Assembly: GCA_963210315.1 (NCBI GenBank)
Contig: OY723257.1
Coordinates: forward strand, 310,001 to 374,000
DNA length: 64,000 nt
Reading direction: 5' to 3'
Origin: Rhynchopus euleeides
Lineage: Eukaryota > Euglenozoa > Diplonemea > Diplonemida > Diplonemidae
The position numbers and the translations under genes are program-made. The notes beneath the pieces are model-generated. The model had not been told where the DNA came from and did no database searches. It saw nothing but the letters and a program-made list of their open reading frames with translations. Position 1 is the first letter of the stretch, and each line of letters opens with the position of its first letter. Shown here piece after piece: positions 43,814-54,005 of this stretch.

Positions 43814-45560
43814 CCTTCCCTTCGTGTGCTGTGCAGTGGTGTGAACCTGGAGATACCTGCGTGCGGTGTGAAGGTGATGCCTGCACCCACGAAACAACCT
43901 CACACCCGCGACACAACGCTGTGCTGCACCCGCTCGCAACAAAGTCTGCAGCAATCAAACGCCAGGGGAGGACGGCGAGTCACGGAATGCACACCAACAC
44001 CGCAACAAGGCACCGCTGCCCCACCCCCCGAACAACCCCTCGCCTGGAACACCCTCTGGCGCCTCCCGACACCGCCGTGGGTCCGTGAGTCACGCATGTA
44101 CAACAGCCGAAGGCACATGGCGACCCTCTCCATGACAGGCTTGTAGGAGCTGGAACAGTGCCCCCCGTTGCGATTCGTGTGCCTCGCCCCACCCTCTCTA
44201 GGACAGAAGAACAAGGCACACAAAGGAACAAAAGTTAGCAAAAAAGAAAGCAAGGCATTGGCCACCGTGCGGGCCACAAGATCAAGCACCAGACCCGAGT
44301 GTGCTCCTTCGATTGACGCACCCTCGTTCGCCGGGGCGGATCTGAGCACGGGTCAGAGTGAACTCAAAACGAAGAAACACGCCGGAGAAGAACACAGGGC
44401 CCTGCAGCGGGGCACGGGACGCTGATGATGCTACGGTGGCTAGACGGTGTCTATGATGGACACCACGCTGCGGTGCCCCTTTGCATACACATGCCCTTGC
44501 CCCGTAACCCTGTCATGCTCGGGAGCATGTGCCGACACACAGCGCCTCCTCGCTACGGCAAGACCTGTGAAACCATATGACTATCAAGAGCTAAGCAGAT
44601 GAAACAAAAACAGCGGGTGCCTTCACCCAGAAGCGCAGAATAACAGCGAGATGGGGCGCCCCAAACAGAAGACAACGCCACACCGGCGGCACACCAACAG
44701 CGAACCACCAGAGCAAAGAAAGGTACCCCCCAGTGGTATTCCAATGCAGGACATGGGATCGCCCCTCACCCCCCATGATCCCTGGCGTGTCTGGTGGCGT
44801 GTCTGTTGCCACATCTCCCACGACGCTGTGCCACATGCGCAAGGGCTAACCAAAGCCCTGCCTATGGCGCGACAAACACAAGGCACACATTTGTACACAT
44901 TTGTGAAAAACTGTTGTGCGTGGCGGCCTAACCTGATGCGATGTGTGGTGAGGCGGCACACGATACCCCATTGATGGCAGTGACATTCGTTGATCCAACT
45001 CTTTGGAACCACACGCGGACAGAAGGGGGGGTCGTCAGAAGCACAAGGATGTGAACAGAGCGTGCGGAAGTCTTTTCCACCCACATTGAAGTGTGATGAA
45101 GCAAAAAACACACGGGGGCCCGCCACCTGCAGGCACAACCGGACTGCTTGACTGTCTTTTGTTTTGCGCGCAGAATTGACGACACTGCAAAACGCAACAC
45201 AAAAGAACACCCCGTTTTGGGTTCCTGTTCTCTAGGGCTGTATATCAAACAGGCACGGCTGTAGCTGTGGGCAGGCCATTGATTACCTTCTCCTAATTGT
45301 GCCAATCAGGCACAGTGTGCTGTGCAATGTCACGACGCACGTTCAAAAGAGCAGTGGGTGGAGATGGGAAGAAAAGGGGGAGCTGTCCGTGCTCCTGTAC
45401 CCCCCTCATTCTCTGAGGGCGGCTGGCGAGTTCCACTTCCACACCAATTCCCTTCGATTCCGTTGCCGATGGTGCATGATTGATGTCTTCATTCTGTTAC
45501 ATTGTTGACCCGCTTCCGCAATAAAACGGAAGGCCGCGTCCCCCAGGGGGGCACTGCACC
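43814..45560. other. Intergenic between proteins C and GH16 genes, no gene seen
   Basis: The sequence is mostly unique. A short stretch near 45075-45105 (TTTTCCACCCACATTGAAGT) resembles the DIRS-type end near 20835. The 195-codon open frame on the minus strand (44623-45210) is cysteine-rich, but overlaps that repeat and has no motif. I do not call it a gene. Confidence 0.4.
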
Positions 45561-47603
45561 TCAGACAGAAGTGGCTGTGCTCAATGGCTGCCTGGGGACC
45601 ATGCTGGTCTCGGCAGTGTCAGTATCGAAGGGCTCAGCGACACCCCCTGCCCACGGCAGATCGCAGAAGTCTGTGAAGTGCACACCCTGCTTCTGGCGGC
45701 GGGACTTCAGGTACACCCCAGCAAGCACCACGCAGGCCACAGCGCTCAACACCGACACGACAATCACGAAGGGCACGACCCACGGCAGGCCGGCAGAATC
45801 GTCACCCCCCGCCGCAGCTGTCGTGTTGCCGGCGGGCCCAGGTGCCACGGTCAGGGAGGGGGGCGCAGGCGTGTCAGGTGCAGCGGATGCCTGCGGCAGG
45901 GGGGCAGCTGTGGCGGGGCGTGCAGCAGGTGTGTCGGGTGTGGTGGGCGCCGCCGTTGCGGGTGTGACAGTGGCGAGACTGTCGGTCTCTGTGGGTGCAG
46001 GTGGTGTGGCTGCGCCGGGCGGCCCTGTGGAGGGCGCAGGTGTCGTAGTTGGCGGTGCCGCAGTTGGCGGTGTGGGTGTGGCAGGTGTGGCAGTCAGCGG
46101 GGGTGGTGTCGGCACGGGTGCAGGTGGTGTGTCTGTGCCGGGCATGGCGGTGTCGAGGCTGGGTGTCGGGGAAGGGCCTGCTGCATGCGGTGTGTGTGGT
46201 GCAGGCGTCGTCTGCACATTGGTCTGTGGCTGTGCGGTCGTCGGGACCGCTGTGGGTGCAAGGGGGCTGCGTGTGGGTGCTGCTGTGGGCACGGGTGTGG
46301 GCGGCAAGGGGGTGCCAGGTGTGCCGGTGTGTGCGGTGGAAGGTGCGTCTGTCCCAGGCAGCCCTGTGGAGGGCGCAGGTGTTGTAGGTGCAGCAGTGCG
46401 CGGTGCGGGTGTGGCAGGTGTGTCGGTCTGCGGCTGTGGCGTCAGGGGAACCTGTGTTGCAGGTGCAGATGTTATGTCCGTGGTGGGTACCCCTGTGGAG
46501 GGCGCAGGTGTTGTAGGTGCAGCAGTACGCGGTGTGGGCGTGGCAGGCGTGTCGGTCTGCGGCTGTGGTGTCGGGGGGGCCTGTGTTGCCTCCTGGTAGA
46601 CACGCACGTAGTCCACCTCGTACTGCACAGGGAAGATGCTGTCGTCGACACCGTGCAGGCCGCCCCAGACACCCCCGACAGCCAGGTTCAGCAGCAGGTA
46701 GAACTCACCGTCGAAGGGCCACGTCGTGGTGTCGGCATTCGGCGCCTTCTGGTACACCGCGTACCGTGTGCTGTCGATGAACCACTCGATGCTGCTCGCG
46801 TTCCACACGACGGTGTAGGTGTAGAACTGCGACGTCACGTTCGCCGTGTCAAGAGCGGTTCTGCACCGCGAGTTGGCAGGCCACGCAACAGTCGCACAGT
46901 CGGTGGTCCCCTGGCCTCCAAAGCCCGCGGAGGTGTGCACGGTCCCGTGCACCAACCCAGGCTCGTACCCCACGTGCTCCATGATGTCGATCTCGCCGCT
47001 CGCAGGCCAGCCCTGCGTGTCGTCTGTCGGCAGCATCCAGATGGCGGGCCACGTCCCTGTCCCGGCAGGCAGCTTGGCACGCACCTCCACACGCCCGTAC
47101 CTCCAGTCCCCCTTCGTGTGTGTCTTGATGCGCCCGCTGTCGTACCCGCCCCACCCGCCCGTCGTCCGGCTGGCGGTAATGACGAGGCGCCCGCCACGCA
47201 CCGCCACACCGCCCTCCGAGTACGCCTGCAGCTCCTGGTTGCCCCACCCGTCGTTGTTCCCGCCCATCCCCGTCTCGTACGTCCACTTCGACGTGTCCAG
47301 CGCACTGCCGTCGAACTCGTCGCTCCATACAAGCCGCATCGTGTTGGGAGGCAGCCCGTCCGTGGGCGTGGGCGGTGCTGCACACGCCCCGCAGTCTGCA
47401 GGGAACTCGGCTGCAACCTGCTCCATCGCCTCAATCAGGGTCTTCCCGTTGTTGTCAGCGACGTACTGGACCCGGCTCCCGCACGGGTAGCAGTCGCTGC
47501 CCATGCACGCATCGGTGTCCCACACAGCAGCGCACGCTGCAGGCGTCCCGGCAGGCTGTGCCACACACGCCCCGAGCACCGATACACAGACAAGCACACG
47601 CAT
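45561..47603 (-). CDS. Membrane-anchored GH16 beta-glucanase-like protein
   Basis: One exon encodes 680 residues, starting at an ATG that gives a signal peptide (MRVLVCVSVLGACVA). Residues 20-75 form a small cysteine-rich module (DACMGSDCYPCG ... DCGAC). Residues 88-345 are a glycoside hydrolase family 16 domain: LVWSDEFDG, GNQELQAYSEGG, and the catalytic box GEIDIMEHVG (nucleophile Glu204, Asp206, acid/base Glu209) are intact. Family members cut or transfer beta-1,3 and mixed-linkage glucans such as laminarin. Residues 350-600 are a Thr/Pro/Ala stalk with an internal duplication of about 39 residues. A transmembrane helix (607-632, PWVVPFVIVVSVLSAVACVV) and a 48-residue cytosolic tail follow. 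It probably sits on the cell surface with the enzyme outside. Its orientation matches the three secreted-protein genes. Confidence 0.9.
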   Translation of the reverse strand: MRVLVCVSVLGACVAQPAGTPAACAAVWDTDACMGSDCYPCGSRVQYVADNNGKTLIEAMEQVAAEFPADCGACAAPPTPTDGLPPNTMRLVWSDEFDGSALDTSKWTYETGMGGNNDGWGNQELQAYSEGGVAVRGGRLVITASRTTGGWGGYDSGRIKTHTKGDWRYGRVEVRAKLPAGTGTWPAIWMLPTDDTQGWPASGEIDIMEHVGYEPGLVHGTVHTSAGFGGQGTTDCATVAWPANSRCRTALDTANVTSQFYTYTVVWNASSIEWFIDSTRYAVYQKAPNADTTTWPFDGEFYLLLNLAVGGVWGGLHGVDDSIFPVQYEVDYVRVYQEATQAPPTPQPQTDTPATPTPRTAAPTTPAPSTGVPTTDITSAPATQVPLTPQPQTDTPATPAPRTAAPTTPAPSTGLPGTDAPSTAHTGTPGTPLPPTPVPTAAPTRSPLAPTAVPTTAQPQTNVQTTPAPHTPHAAGPSPTPSLDTAMPGTDTPPAPVPTPPPLTATPATPTPPTAAPPTTTPAPSTGPPGAATPPAPTETDSLATVTPATAAPTTPDTPAARPATAAPLPQASAAPDTPAPPSLTVAPGPAGNTTAAAGGDDSAGLPWVVPFVIVVSVLSAVACVVLAGVYLKSRRQKQGVHFTDFCDLPWAGGVAEPFDTDTAETSMVPRQPLSTATSV

Positions 47604-48647
47604 CGCAAGAACTCTGCCTGCTGGGCGGTGGGGTGACAACACGAACACAACACAAGGCACAGAGCAAGGGAAGGGGCCAAGCCATCTCACAGCAGCACCA
47701 TGCGCACGGCCCTCTCTACGCTGCGCGTGTGCAGCCTCTTCCTGTGCTCGCTGTGCATGCCGCCACCCACACACTCAGTGACACAGGGTGGGACCACTCA
47801 CAGGGCGGGTGTCCAGCACGAATACCCCCCGGCACACACCACTCATGCATCAGAGCGTCCCCCTGGGAAACACAAATCACACCTGCAGAGGCAAGGTGTG
47901 TTCCGACGTTCTGGCTAAGGGAAGGGTGGACGTGGGGGGGGGGGGGGGGGTGCAGGGCGACCGCTGCCCGCAGCGGGGAACCGAGACAGTTCGACATTCT
48001 TCGTCTGCCTCCATGCCTTCACACGCTTGCTACTCCCGACAATGGGGATAGGATTCGCCCGTACTGTATCAAAAGCGAGTCAGGGTGACCCGAGTATTTT
48101 TTTGAGGCCGCTTCACCTGCGCTTTAAAGCAGACCGGCTGTCAGCCCTCCTTGTTTTGAGCAGCACCCAACCTCTCCGATAGCGTGGGCACAGGCGGTCA
48201 GTGACAGACGGAACCCTCATGCGTAACGCCAACTCGACTGTTCGTTGTCAAAAAAAAGCACCCCAGTTCTGGAAACACGCCGAATATATTGCTGAAAATT
48301 TTGCTCCTATCCACCAGGGGGACATGCACACTGCCACATCACATCGTGCTCACACAGATCTGCGGTGGGGGGGAGAGCGGGGCCACAGTCAACAGCTCCC
48401 CCAGCAGCTGTACAAACGATGCGCCCGGTCTAGTAGTTAGGAGTGGTTGCCACTGTGTTAAGTTGGCACACCACCCCCACCCCCCCCCCCCCCCCAGATC
48501 CGGATTTCACCGCACAGATCCTGTCCTGAAATGGAACACTACCGGCACATGTCACTCAACACGGAGGATGGGGGGGGGGGGGGGAGGGGAGAGGTTGTGG
48601 TGCATGAAACGGACACACCCTGTCTGAAAAATAGACACGAGAGGGTG

Positions 48648-48769
48648 GTGTCTTCGCGACGGTGCCGGGGGAAGCGGTTCATTCTTTTCGGTTACATTTC
48701 CTCCTAGTCATTGTAGGTGGAAAACACACCAAACCGTTTTCCCGAAACCTTCCCGATCGCGAAGACCCC
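48648..48769. mobile_element. ~120-bp foldback element with TCTTCGCGA ends
   Basis: GTGTCTTCGCGA at the left mirrors TCGCGAAGACCCC at the right. The interior also pairs with itself (GGGGGAAGCGGTT with AACCGTTTTCCCG). The ends resemble those of the MITEs at 26177 and 26303. Confidence 0.55.
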
Positions 48770-49146
48770 TTGAAAGGGGCAAGCCCCCGAGAAACGTCCC
48801 ACATCAAAAGTGGTAGACGGTATTAAAAACCCATACGTGGGGGACGGGGGGAAACCTTGTTTGTCCTGCTACGTGGGTGGCAATGGGGTGGGGGTGGATA
48901 CATTGTTATACAGGTGTGTGGCAGGGTTCCCCGGTTTTATTCGGGTCCTCCTTGCGAACTCCTTCACCTCGTTTTGGGTGCAGCACGGCTCGATCCCCCC
49001 CACCCCCCCCCCCCACCTCTTAAAATTCACCCCCCCCCCACCCCGAACGAATGATCGCGTTTATATAATATTATGTATACCCACCACCTGGTGGAAGCAT
49101 CAACGCATCAAATAAGGAAGAAACAAGCACGGTTGCCACACGTTTT

Positions 49147-49935
49147 TTTAAGCACACTCGTGTGAGCGGAAAGCGCCCCACCACAGCTGCGACCAAACGT
49201 GCTCTATACACTAACCCCACCCTTCATCAGGCTCAGGGTGTGATCAGTTCAGGGTTTTGTGTGTAGAAGCGTCAACGCAACAAGCACTTAAACTTAAATT
49301 GTTATTTCCCGAGACAAACACCACCAGAAGTGATGACGTTCCGGACGACGCGACGGCCGTTGCAACCCCCCTCTTCTTGGGGGAGGGGGGTCGCTGAGAA
49401 GACGGGGAGACGGGGGGGAAAATGGCTTTCGCACATCTGCCCCCTCTGTAGGGGGACAGGGCAAGGGGGGGGGCGGGGGAATGGGGCAGCCAGTTGCATG
49501 TGTGGGCGGATGTGTGTGCCGTCCCCTCAGAGGTGCCAAAAAAAAGCAAGCCAGCCTTGGCCTGCGGGTATACTTCGACCAATAGGAGACACGCTGGGTT
49601 TGGCACAACAGAGAGGGATGGCGATTATCCCGGGATCATACGAAGGCTCGCTGCGCCACGCCCGCACCTCCCCCCCGCCCCTGAAAAAAGTTTCAGAAAG
49701 AACAAAAAAATACTGTCAGTGCCCCCCGCCGGATCGTGAAGTGCCAGCAAAACGAGACAGCAAATCGATGTGCTACCGTATGTTTTGTGAGAAAACGCAG
49801 ACCCCACTCCACTTTGCTGTACACACACTCCCCCGGTGTGGTGAAGTGGTGGTGTAAGTGGGGGGTTGCAAGATCCAGCAAGAAGGGCACAGAAAGTTTC
49901 CCCAGTTGGTTACGCTTGAACGAACAACAAAATGT
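49147..49935. repeat. Second non-autonomous DIRS-family sequence
   Basis: 49147-49280 matches the left end of the element at 3128, almost base for base. 49717-49935 matches the right part of the copy at 27579-28105 (GCAAAACGAGACAGCAAAT, CACAGAAAGTTTCCCCAGTT). The middle is unrelated. No coding region is present. Confidence 0.6.
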
Positions 49936-50014
49936 TATAGGGGCGGGAGGGGGGGGGGAGCCGCTCACCCTCACACGAGTGTAGTGGACACAATGCTGGG
50001 GCGCCACGCGCTCA

Positions 50015-50629
50015 TCAGAAGGACACTTTGATAGCGAGACCCTCGAGGGAAAAAGAACAGCTGCCCAGAACACAACGGACATGCAGAGTGTCGCCTGCCT
50101 GGCTGGGTGCGACTATCTTCTTCACCACCTCCTCCTGCCTGAAGGTCGGGTAATAGGAGGGAGGGTCCGGCATTGTGCCCTCAAAAAGGGAGACGACACC
50201 GATGACACTGCCCTCGCGGGTCAGGAGGATCCGGAGGTCCGCAGGGTAGCCCGCGGAGGACCTGCAGGTGCGCATTTTCAGAGTTGCCTCCACCTTCGTG
50301 ATCATCCTGGGCAGCTCGTATGTCGCTAAATCCTTCGTTTCGCCACCCTTGCCCTCTGCGCATGCTGGAGACTCGAAATGCGCAGTGGAAAAGTCAAAAG
50401 GCCGTGGAATGAAACGGTACGTCACCGTACTGCCGTGAAGCTCCACTGTGCGCAACGGCACAGTTTTGTCCCAAACGGACCCATCTCCCTTCAGCAGGGC
50501 GACCTTCCCGTCAAACCTACACTCCTTCGCTATGGCTCTTGCAACGTCACCCACGCGGAAGGATTCTGCGACATCATCCACCGGACACACATCCACAATC
50601 CCATCGATGTCTCTGGCCCAAATAAGCAT
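50015..50629 (-). CDS. Hypothetical protein, 204 residues
   Basis: This single open frame starts at an ATG (MLIWARDIDGIVDVCPVDDV). Its composition is balanced, unlike the surrounding shadow frames, which suggests a real gene or exon. No known domain is certain. The N-terminal part (ESFRVGDVARAIAKECRFDG, then KVALLKGDG) has the look of a ubiquitin-like fold such as occurs at the head of some effector-type proteins; this is only an impression. Two Cys near the middle (MRTCRSSAGYPADL) and two near the end (VRCVLGSCSF) are notable. No signal peptide or membrane segment is seen. Mobile-element sequence ends only about 80 bp downstream. Confidence 0.5.
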   Translation of the reverse strand: MLIWARDIDGIVDVCPVDDVAESFRVGDVARAIAKECRFDGKVALLKGDGSVWDKTVPLRTVELHGSTVTYRFIPRPFDFSTAHFESPACAEGKGGETKDLATYELPRMITKVEATLKMRTCRSSAGYPADLRILLTREGSVIGVVSLFEGTMPDPPSYYPTFRQEEVVKKIVAPSQAGDTLHVRCVLGSCSFSLEGLAIKVSF

Positions 50630-52269
50630 CAGAAGTGCAGAGAGGAGAGACCTTGAGGAAACAAGGCGGGGGTTTGTGTGTTGGGGGATGGGAGAGGGGT
50701 AGGGAGAACTGCTGGTGGTGGGGATGGGTGTGGAGCAAAAATGAGGTAATCACCCAAAGACTATGGTGGTGGTGGGGTATTGAAATGGAAGGAGGGGGAA
50801 GAACAAGAAATGATCTCCCTTCACTCGTGATGCAGGGTTGTGTCTGAGATCCAGTGTCAAGCCTATGGTGGGGGGGGGGGGGGGGGGGTTCCCACACAGC
50901 AGAGCTCCTCTCTGCGTGTTTTGTGTGAGTGTAGAGGCGCCAACGCAGACAAGAGAAGACAAACAAAACACAGGGAAGTGCGGTTGATGTTGAATGCTGT
51001 GTTGTGACTGCCGAACCACAGCGAAGGGCCAAGGCGATGGTGGTGGGGTGGAGGGAGGGGTGGGGTGGAGGCATATGTTCTCACAACCGACAAAACACAC
51101 GCCCTCCCTGCGATTTACCGCTCTTTTCATGATTTGAGCCCTCTTTTTTTCTTGCAGGCCGGGCCGGAACCAGGGATTTCACTGGTCTTCCAGGGGGGTC
51201 CACAGCCAGGAAGATTTTTTTAAACTGCCAGGATTTTTTTTTTCGCGCAGGCGAGGCGCGCCCTCCGGGCGCGCTTCGCGCGCCCGGAGGGCACGTACAT
51301 ACCACACAAATCACAAGCCCGCACCCCTACAGTCATACCTGAAGCTTCTGACAAAAAGCGGCCAAAACCCCGGTACTTATACTCAGTCGTTCTTGGTTTT
51401 CGGTGACCCGTTTCACCCCATTTTTTGGGCCGTGGGCACCGCAGGTGACCCGAAAAACCCCGAAAATGGCATGTTTCGGAACATTGGAATACATGGTGCC
51501 CCCGGACGTGTTCTGCGGATGAGTCCATCTTTTATTAGACCCCGTTCAGAAACACGAGAAAACGTGGGAATATCACGGATGACGTACGAATCGTAATATC
51601 GTATCATACAGTTAGGGTACTAATGAATGTTATGGGGCCAAAATGTTATGAACCGGGACTTCTCAGAAATCGGGAATTTAATTATTTTTAGGAGGATCCT
51701 TGAAATCGGTAGTGGACAGTAGCGGACAGGGCGGACATTTCCTTGTGGAAAAAGTGCCCGAAAAAAAAATTTGAAAAGGTCCCCCTTACAGAATTAGCCT
51801 TTTTTCAAAAAATCGGAAAATTTCGGACCGCAATTTGTACCCAAGAAAGTGCCGAATTTTCGGACTTGGTCCGATTTGAACGATTTCCGTGCCTCTTGCA
51901 ACCCCCATGAGGGGGGGGCTGCTGTTTCGGGTTCTTCCGGTGGTACATGCTGGGGTGTCAGGACAGGGAATCCTGCTCGCTGTACCCGGTGATCCCTGAC
52001 GCAGCCAGGAAGTGGAGAGCCTTGGAACCCTGGTTGAGGCCTGTAACACCCGGCCTTCCTGCCACTTGTGGCATTGTGGAGTGGAGGTGGTTATGGAGAA
52101 GGTTCTCTCTCCGTCCGGTCGAGCACAACCGTCCTCTCCAGCCAGGGGTCATCTACTTTCCAAACAAGGGCCAGGAACATGCTCAAACAAACCAATTGAT
52201 CAGAAAATCTGGCTTGCCGTGGAATCATTGAGCATTGGGGAGTGATTGGTGCCCCATTGCTGCATATGA
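50630..52269. other. Intergenic, hairpin and palindromic repeats
   Basis: A G19 run lies at 50870-50888 and a GC hairpin at 51260-51292. The sequence CACGGATGACGTACGAATCG at about 51574 recurs inverted near 63467-63486, so both may be ends of one repeat family. From 51880 a stretch (GATTTGAACGATTTCCGTGC) resembles 56330-56400. No coding frame is credible. Confidence 0.45.
51260..51292. other. GC-rich hairpin, 15-bp stem
   Basis: GCCCTCCGGGCGCGC pairs perfectly with GCGCGCCCGGAGGGC around a TTC loop, downstream of a T-tract (TTTTTTTTTTCGCGC). Similar hairpins with a three-base loop lie at 60632-60656 and 62559-62581. No function is inferred. Confidence 0.7.
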
Positions 52270-52542
52270 CATGTCCATTTTTGACGATTTTTGGGCAGAA
52301 TTTGGTGCGTGGGACCTTTCGATTTTCATGATTTTTTCGGAATTTCGTGGGGACCGGTACCCCATTTGAGGGCCAAAAATCTCATTTCCGAGGCCTGGGA
52401 ATGGTCGCAGTGGCCTCAGATGTCCAAAAACGTTCAATTGACCTCTCCTCGAAAAAAAAATCGAAAGGTCCCCCCTACTGGCACCCCGGATTAGGACATG
52501 TCTCTGGGGGTGTCCGGGGGGCATTTTTGGCCCATTTTTGGC
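52270..52542. repeat. Dispersed ~250-bp repeat, copy left of the CACGGT element
   Basis: It contains GGGAATGGTCGCAGTGGC, CCAAAAACGTTCAATTGACC and TCGAAAGGTCCCCCC. The same order of blocks appears at 56035-56290 in the same orientation, on the other side of the two-gene transposon. Confidence 0.7.
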
Positions 52543-52544
52543 TG

Positions 52545-52700
52545 CACGGTAGACTCCAGCGGGGGTAGGGTAACCCTTTTCGGGAGTCTCAACTAGGGGG
52601 AGTGCAACTCCCGCTAGCGGGAGTCTATACTCCCGCTAGCGGGAGTCTGACTCCCCCTAGCGGGAGTCTTTTCACCTATTTTCACTCATTTTTCCCATGA
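52545..52700. repeat. Left terminal inverted repeat of the CACGGT element
   Basis: The outer 18 bp match the right end with one difference. Inside lie four palindromic blocks of the GACTCCCGCTAGCGGGAGTC type, probable binding sites for the element's own proteins. The right counterpart is 55880-56032. Confidence 0.85.
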
Positions 52701-52800
52701 TACCTATGCAATGTGGCACTCGTCACTGAAGTACAGCCACACACACACACACCAAACGGACGTTTCCACCCATCCCAGCTCGCAGACCTGATTCACAAAA

Positions 52801-53802
52801 ATGGGGAAGACGACAACGAAGCCGGCAGTGAAGGTGGCAGCGAAGCCGGCGGCGAAGTCGAGTAAGAAGAAGAAGAGCGCAGAGAGTCCCGAGGCTGCGG
52901 AGGCGACGAACATTGTGGCTGATTTTTGCACGGCCTTCCTCGTTAAAAAAGGGGGAAGTGTGCTGACACTGGGATCCATTAGAAGGCTCCTAGCAACGGT
53001 GTTGACCGGCAAGGAGATCAACAAGCACAGCCCCCAGGTGGCCAACGCCATCACCGCCGTATTCCCTGACATGGACAAGCTCGCTGTGAGGGAGGTCGAG
53101 ATGATGCAGAAGGACGGCACCCTCCCCGCCACCTACAGGGTTGAGGTGAAGCGCGGGAAGGTGCAAGACACCAAGTTGGTGGGTGTCACCCTCAAGCCAA
53201 AGATGCCCTTGGCTTGGGCGGAGGAGGGCCACAAGAAGAATCCGCTGTACCAGCGGGTCCTTGCTGCGCTTGCCCCGGCCTACAAGGAGGTCGAGATGAA
53301 CAACGTGTACACTGCCGTGCAGCAGGAGGAGGATACTACGACGAAGAATGTGATGCAGCACTTCCCGGTGGTCACCCCGTTGCCTGGGGCAGCCAACGTG
53401 CATGTGGTGATGCTCGAGGGGCTGTTGACCCGGGTTGAGTTTTCAGTGACAGGCCTGCAGGTGTCGCTGACGTGTCTTCGCGTGGTCCACGAGGGTTCGA
53501 CAATCCCCAGCGGCACATACACCGCCACCTATTTCCTCCCCAGGAGCCCTGCCGATGGCGAGCCCATCACCTGCGAGCAGGTGGAGGGGCAGTTGGCCCT
53601 GTGGAAGGTCACCGTTCCTTTGGAACAGCCCCGCGCCACGGTGACCGGCTCAGGCCAGGCCAACACCTCCACCGTGGGGAGGTACAAGGACCTGCTGGGG
53701 ATCGACCTCGCACAGCCTGAGGTCCCCGACACAGAGGAAGAAGCCCCTCCGAGCATCCCGCAGGCCATCACAGTGGAGGAGGACGACATGGACACCCTCT
53801 GA
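52801..53802 (+). CDS. Transposon ORF1, basic-headed DNA-binding candidate
   Basis: 333 residues from the ATG at 52801. Residues 1-30 are histone-tail-like (KPAVKVAAKPAAKSSKKKKS), fit for DNA contact or nuclear import. Residues 35-110 are helical by composition (VADFCTAFLVKKGG, ITAVFPDMDKLAVREVEMMQ). The middle is mostly beta-like, and the C-terminus is acidic (EEEAPPSIPQAITVEEDDMD). No known domain is recognised. Its position just inside the left terminal repeat and ahead of the transposase-like gene parallels the accessory DNA-binding protein of CACTA elements, such as TNPA. That role is inferred from position only. Confidence 0.75.
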   Translation: MGKTTTKPAVKVAAKPAAKSSKKKKSAESPEAAEATNIVADFCTAFLVKKGGSVLTLGSIRRLLATVLTGKEINKHSPQVANAITAVFPDMDKLAVREVEMMQKDGTLPATYRVEVKRGKVQDTKLVGVTLKPKMPLAWAEEGHKKNPLYQRVLAALAPAYKEVEMNNVYTAVQQEEDTTTKNVMQHFPVVTPLPGAANVHVVMLEGLLTRVEFSVTGLQVSLTCLRVVHEGSTIPSGTYTATYFLPRSPADGEPITCEQVEGQLALWKVTVPLEQPRATVTGSGQANTSTVGRYKDLLGIDLAQPEVPDTEEEAPPSIPQAITVEEDDMDTL

Positions 53803-54005
53803 GGGAAGCTGGCTGTGCATCAGCCTGCGGAAGTTGAATGATCAGACTGTCATGGAAGCCACAAACCCCACACTCCAAAACATCGACAGTTTTTTCGCTT
53901 GGCTACATCTGACGTGGTGTGTGTGTTGCAACCTTATTCGGCTCCACTCACACTCGCTCTCACAGGTGTCACAGGGGGTATTTTCAAGACCCATGCCATC
54001 GAACC

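Larger units (their letters stand above)
47604..50014. other. 2.4 kb intergenic, repeats and homopolymers
   Basis: A G17 run lies at 47934-47950 and C- and G-runs near 48480 and 48570. A MITE-like foldback lies at about 48648-48769. DIRS-family sequence covers about 49088-49280 and 49717-49935. No reading frame looks coding. Confidence 0.45.

Noticed and set aside
44623-45210. 195-codon cysteine-rich minus-strand frame
   Set aside because: It overlaps a dispersed repeat and has no signal peptide or family motif.
45678-47636. 652-codon open frame opposite the GH16 gene
   Set aside because: It is an antisense shadow; its Cys/Arg/Gly composition mirrors the Thr/Pro stalk codons.
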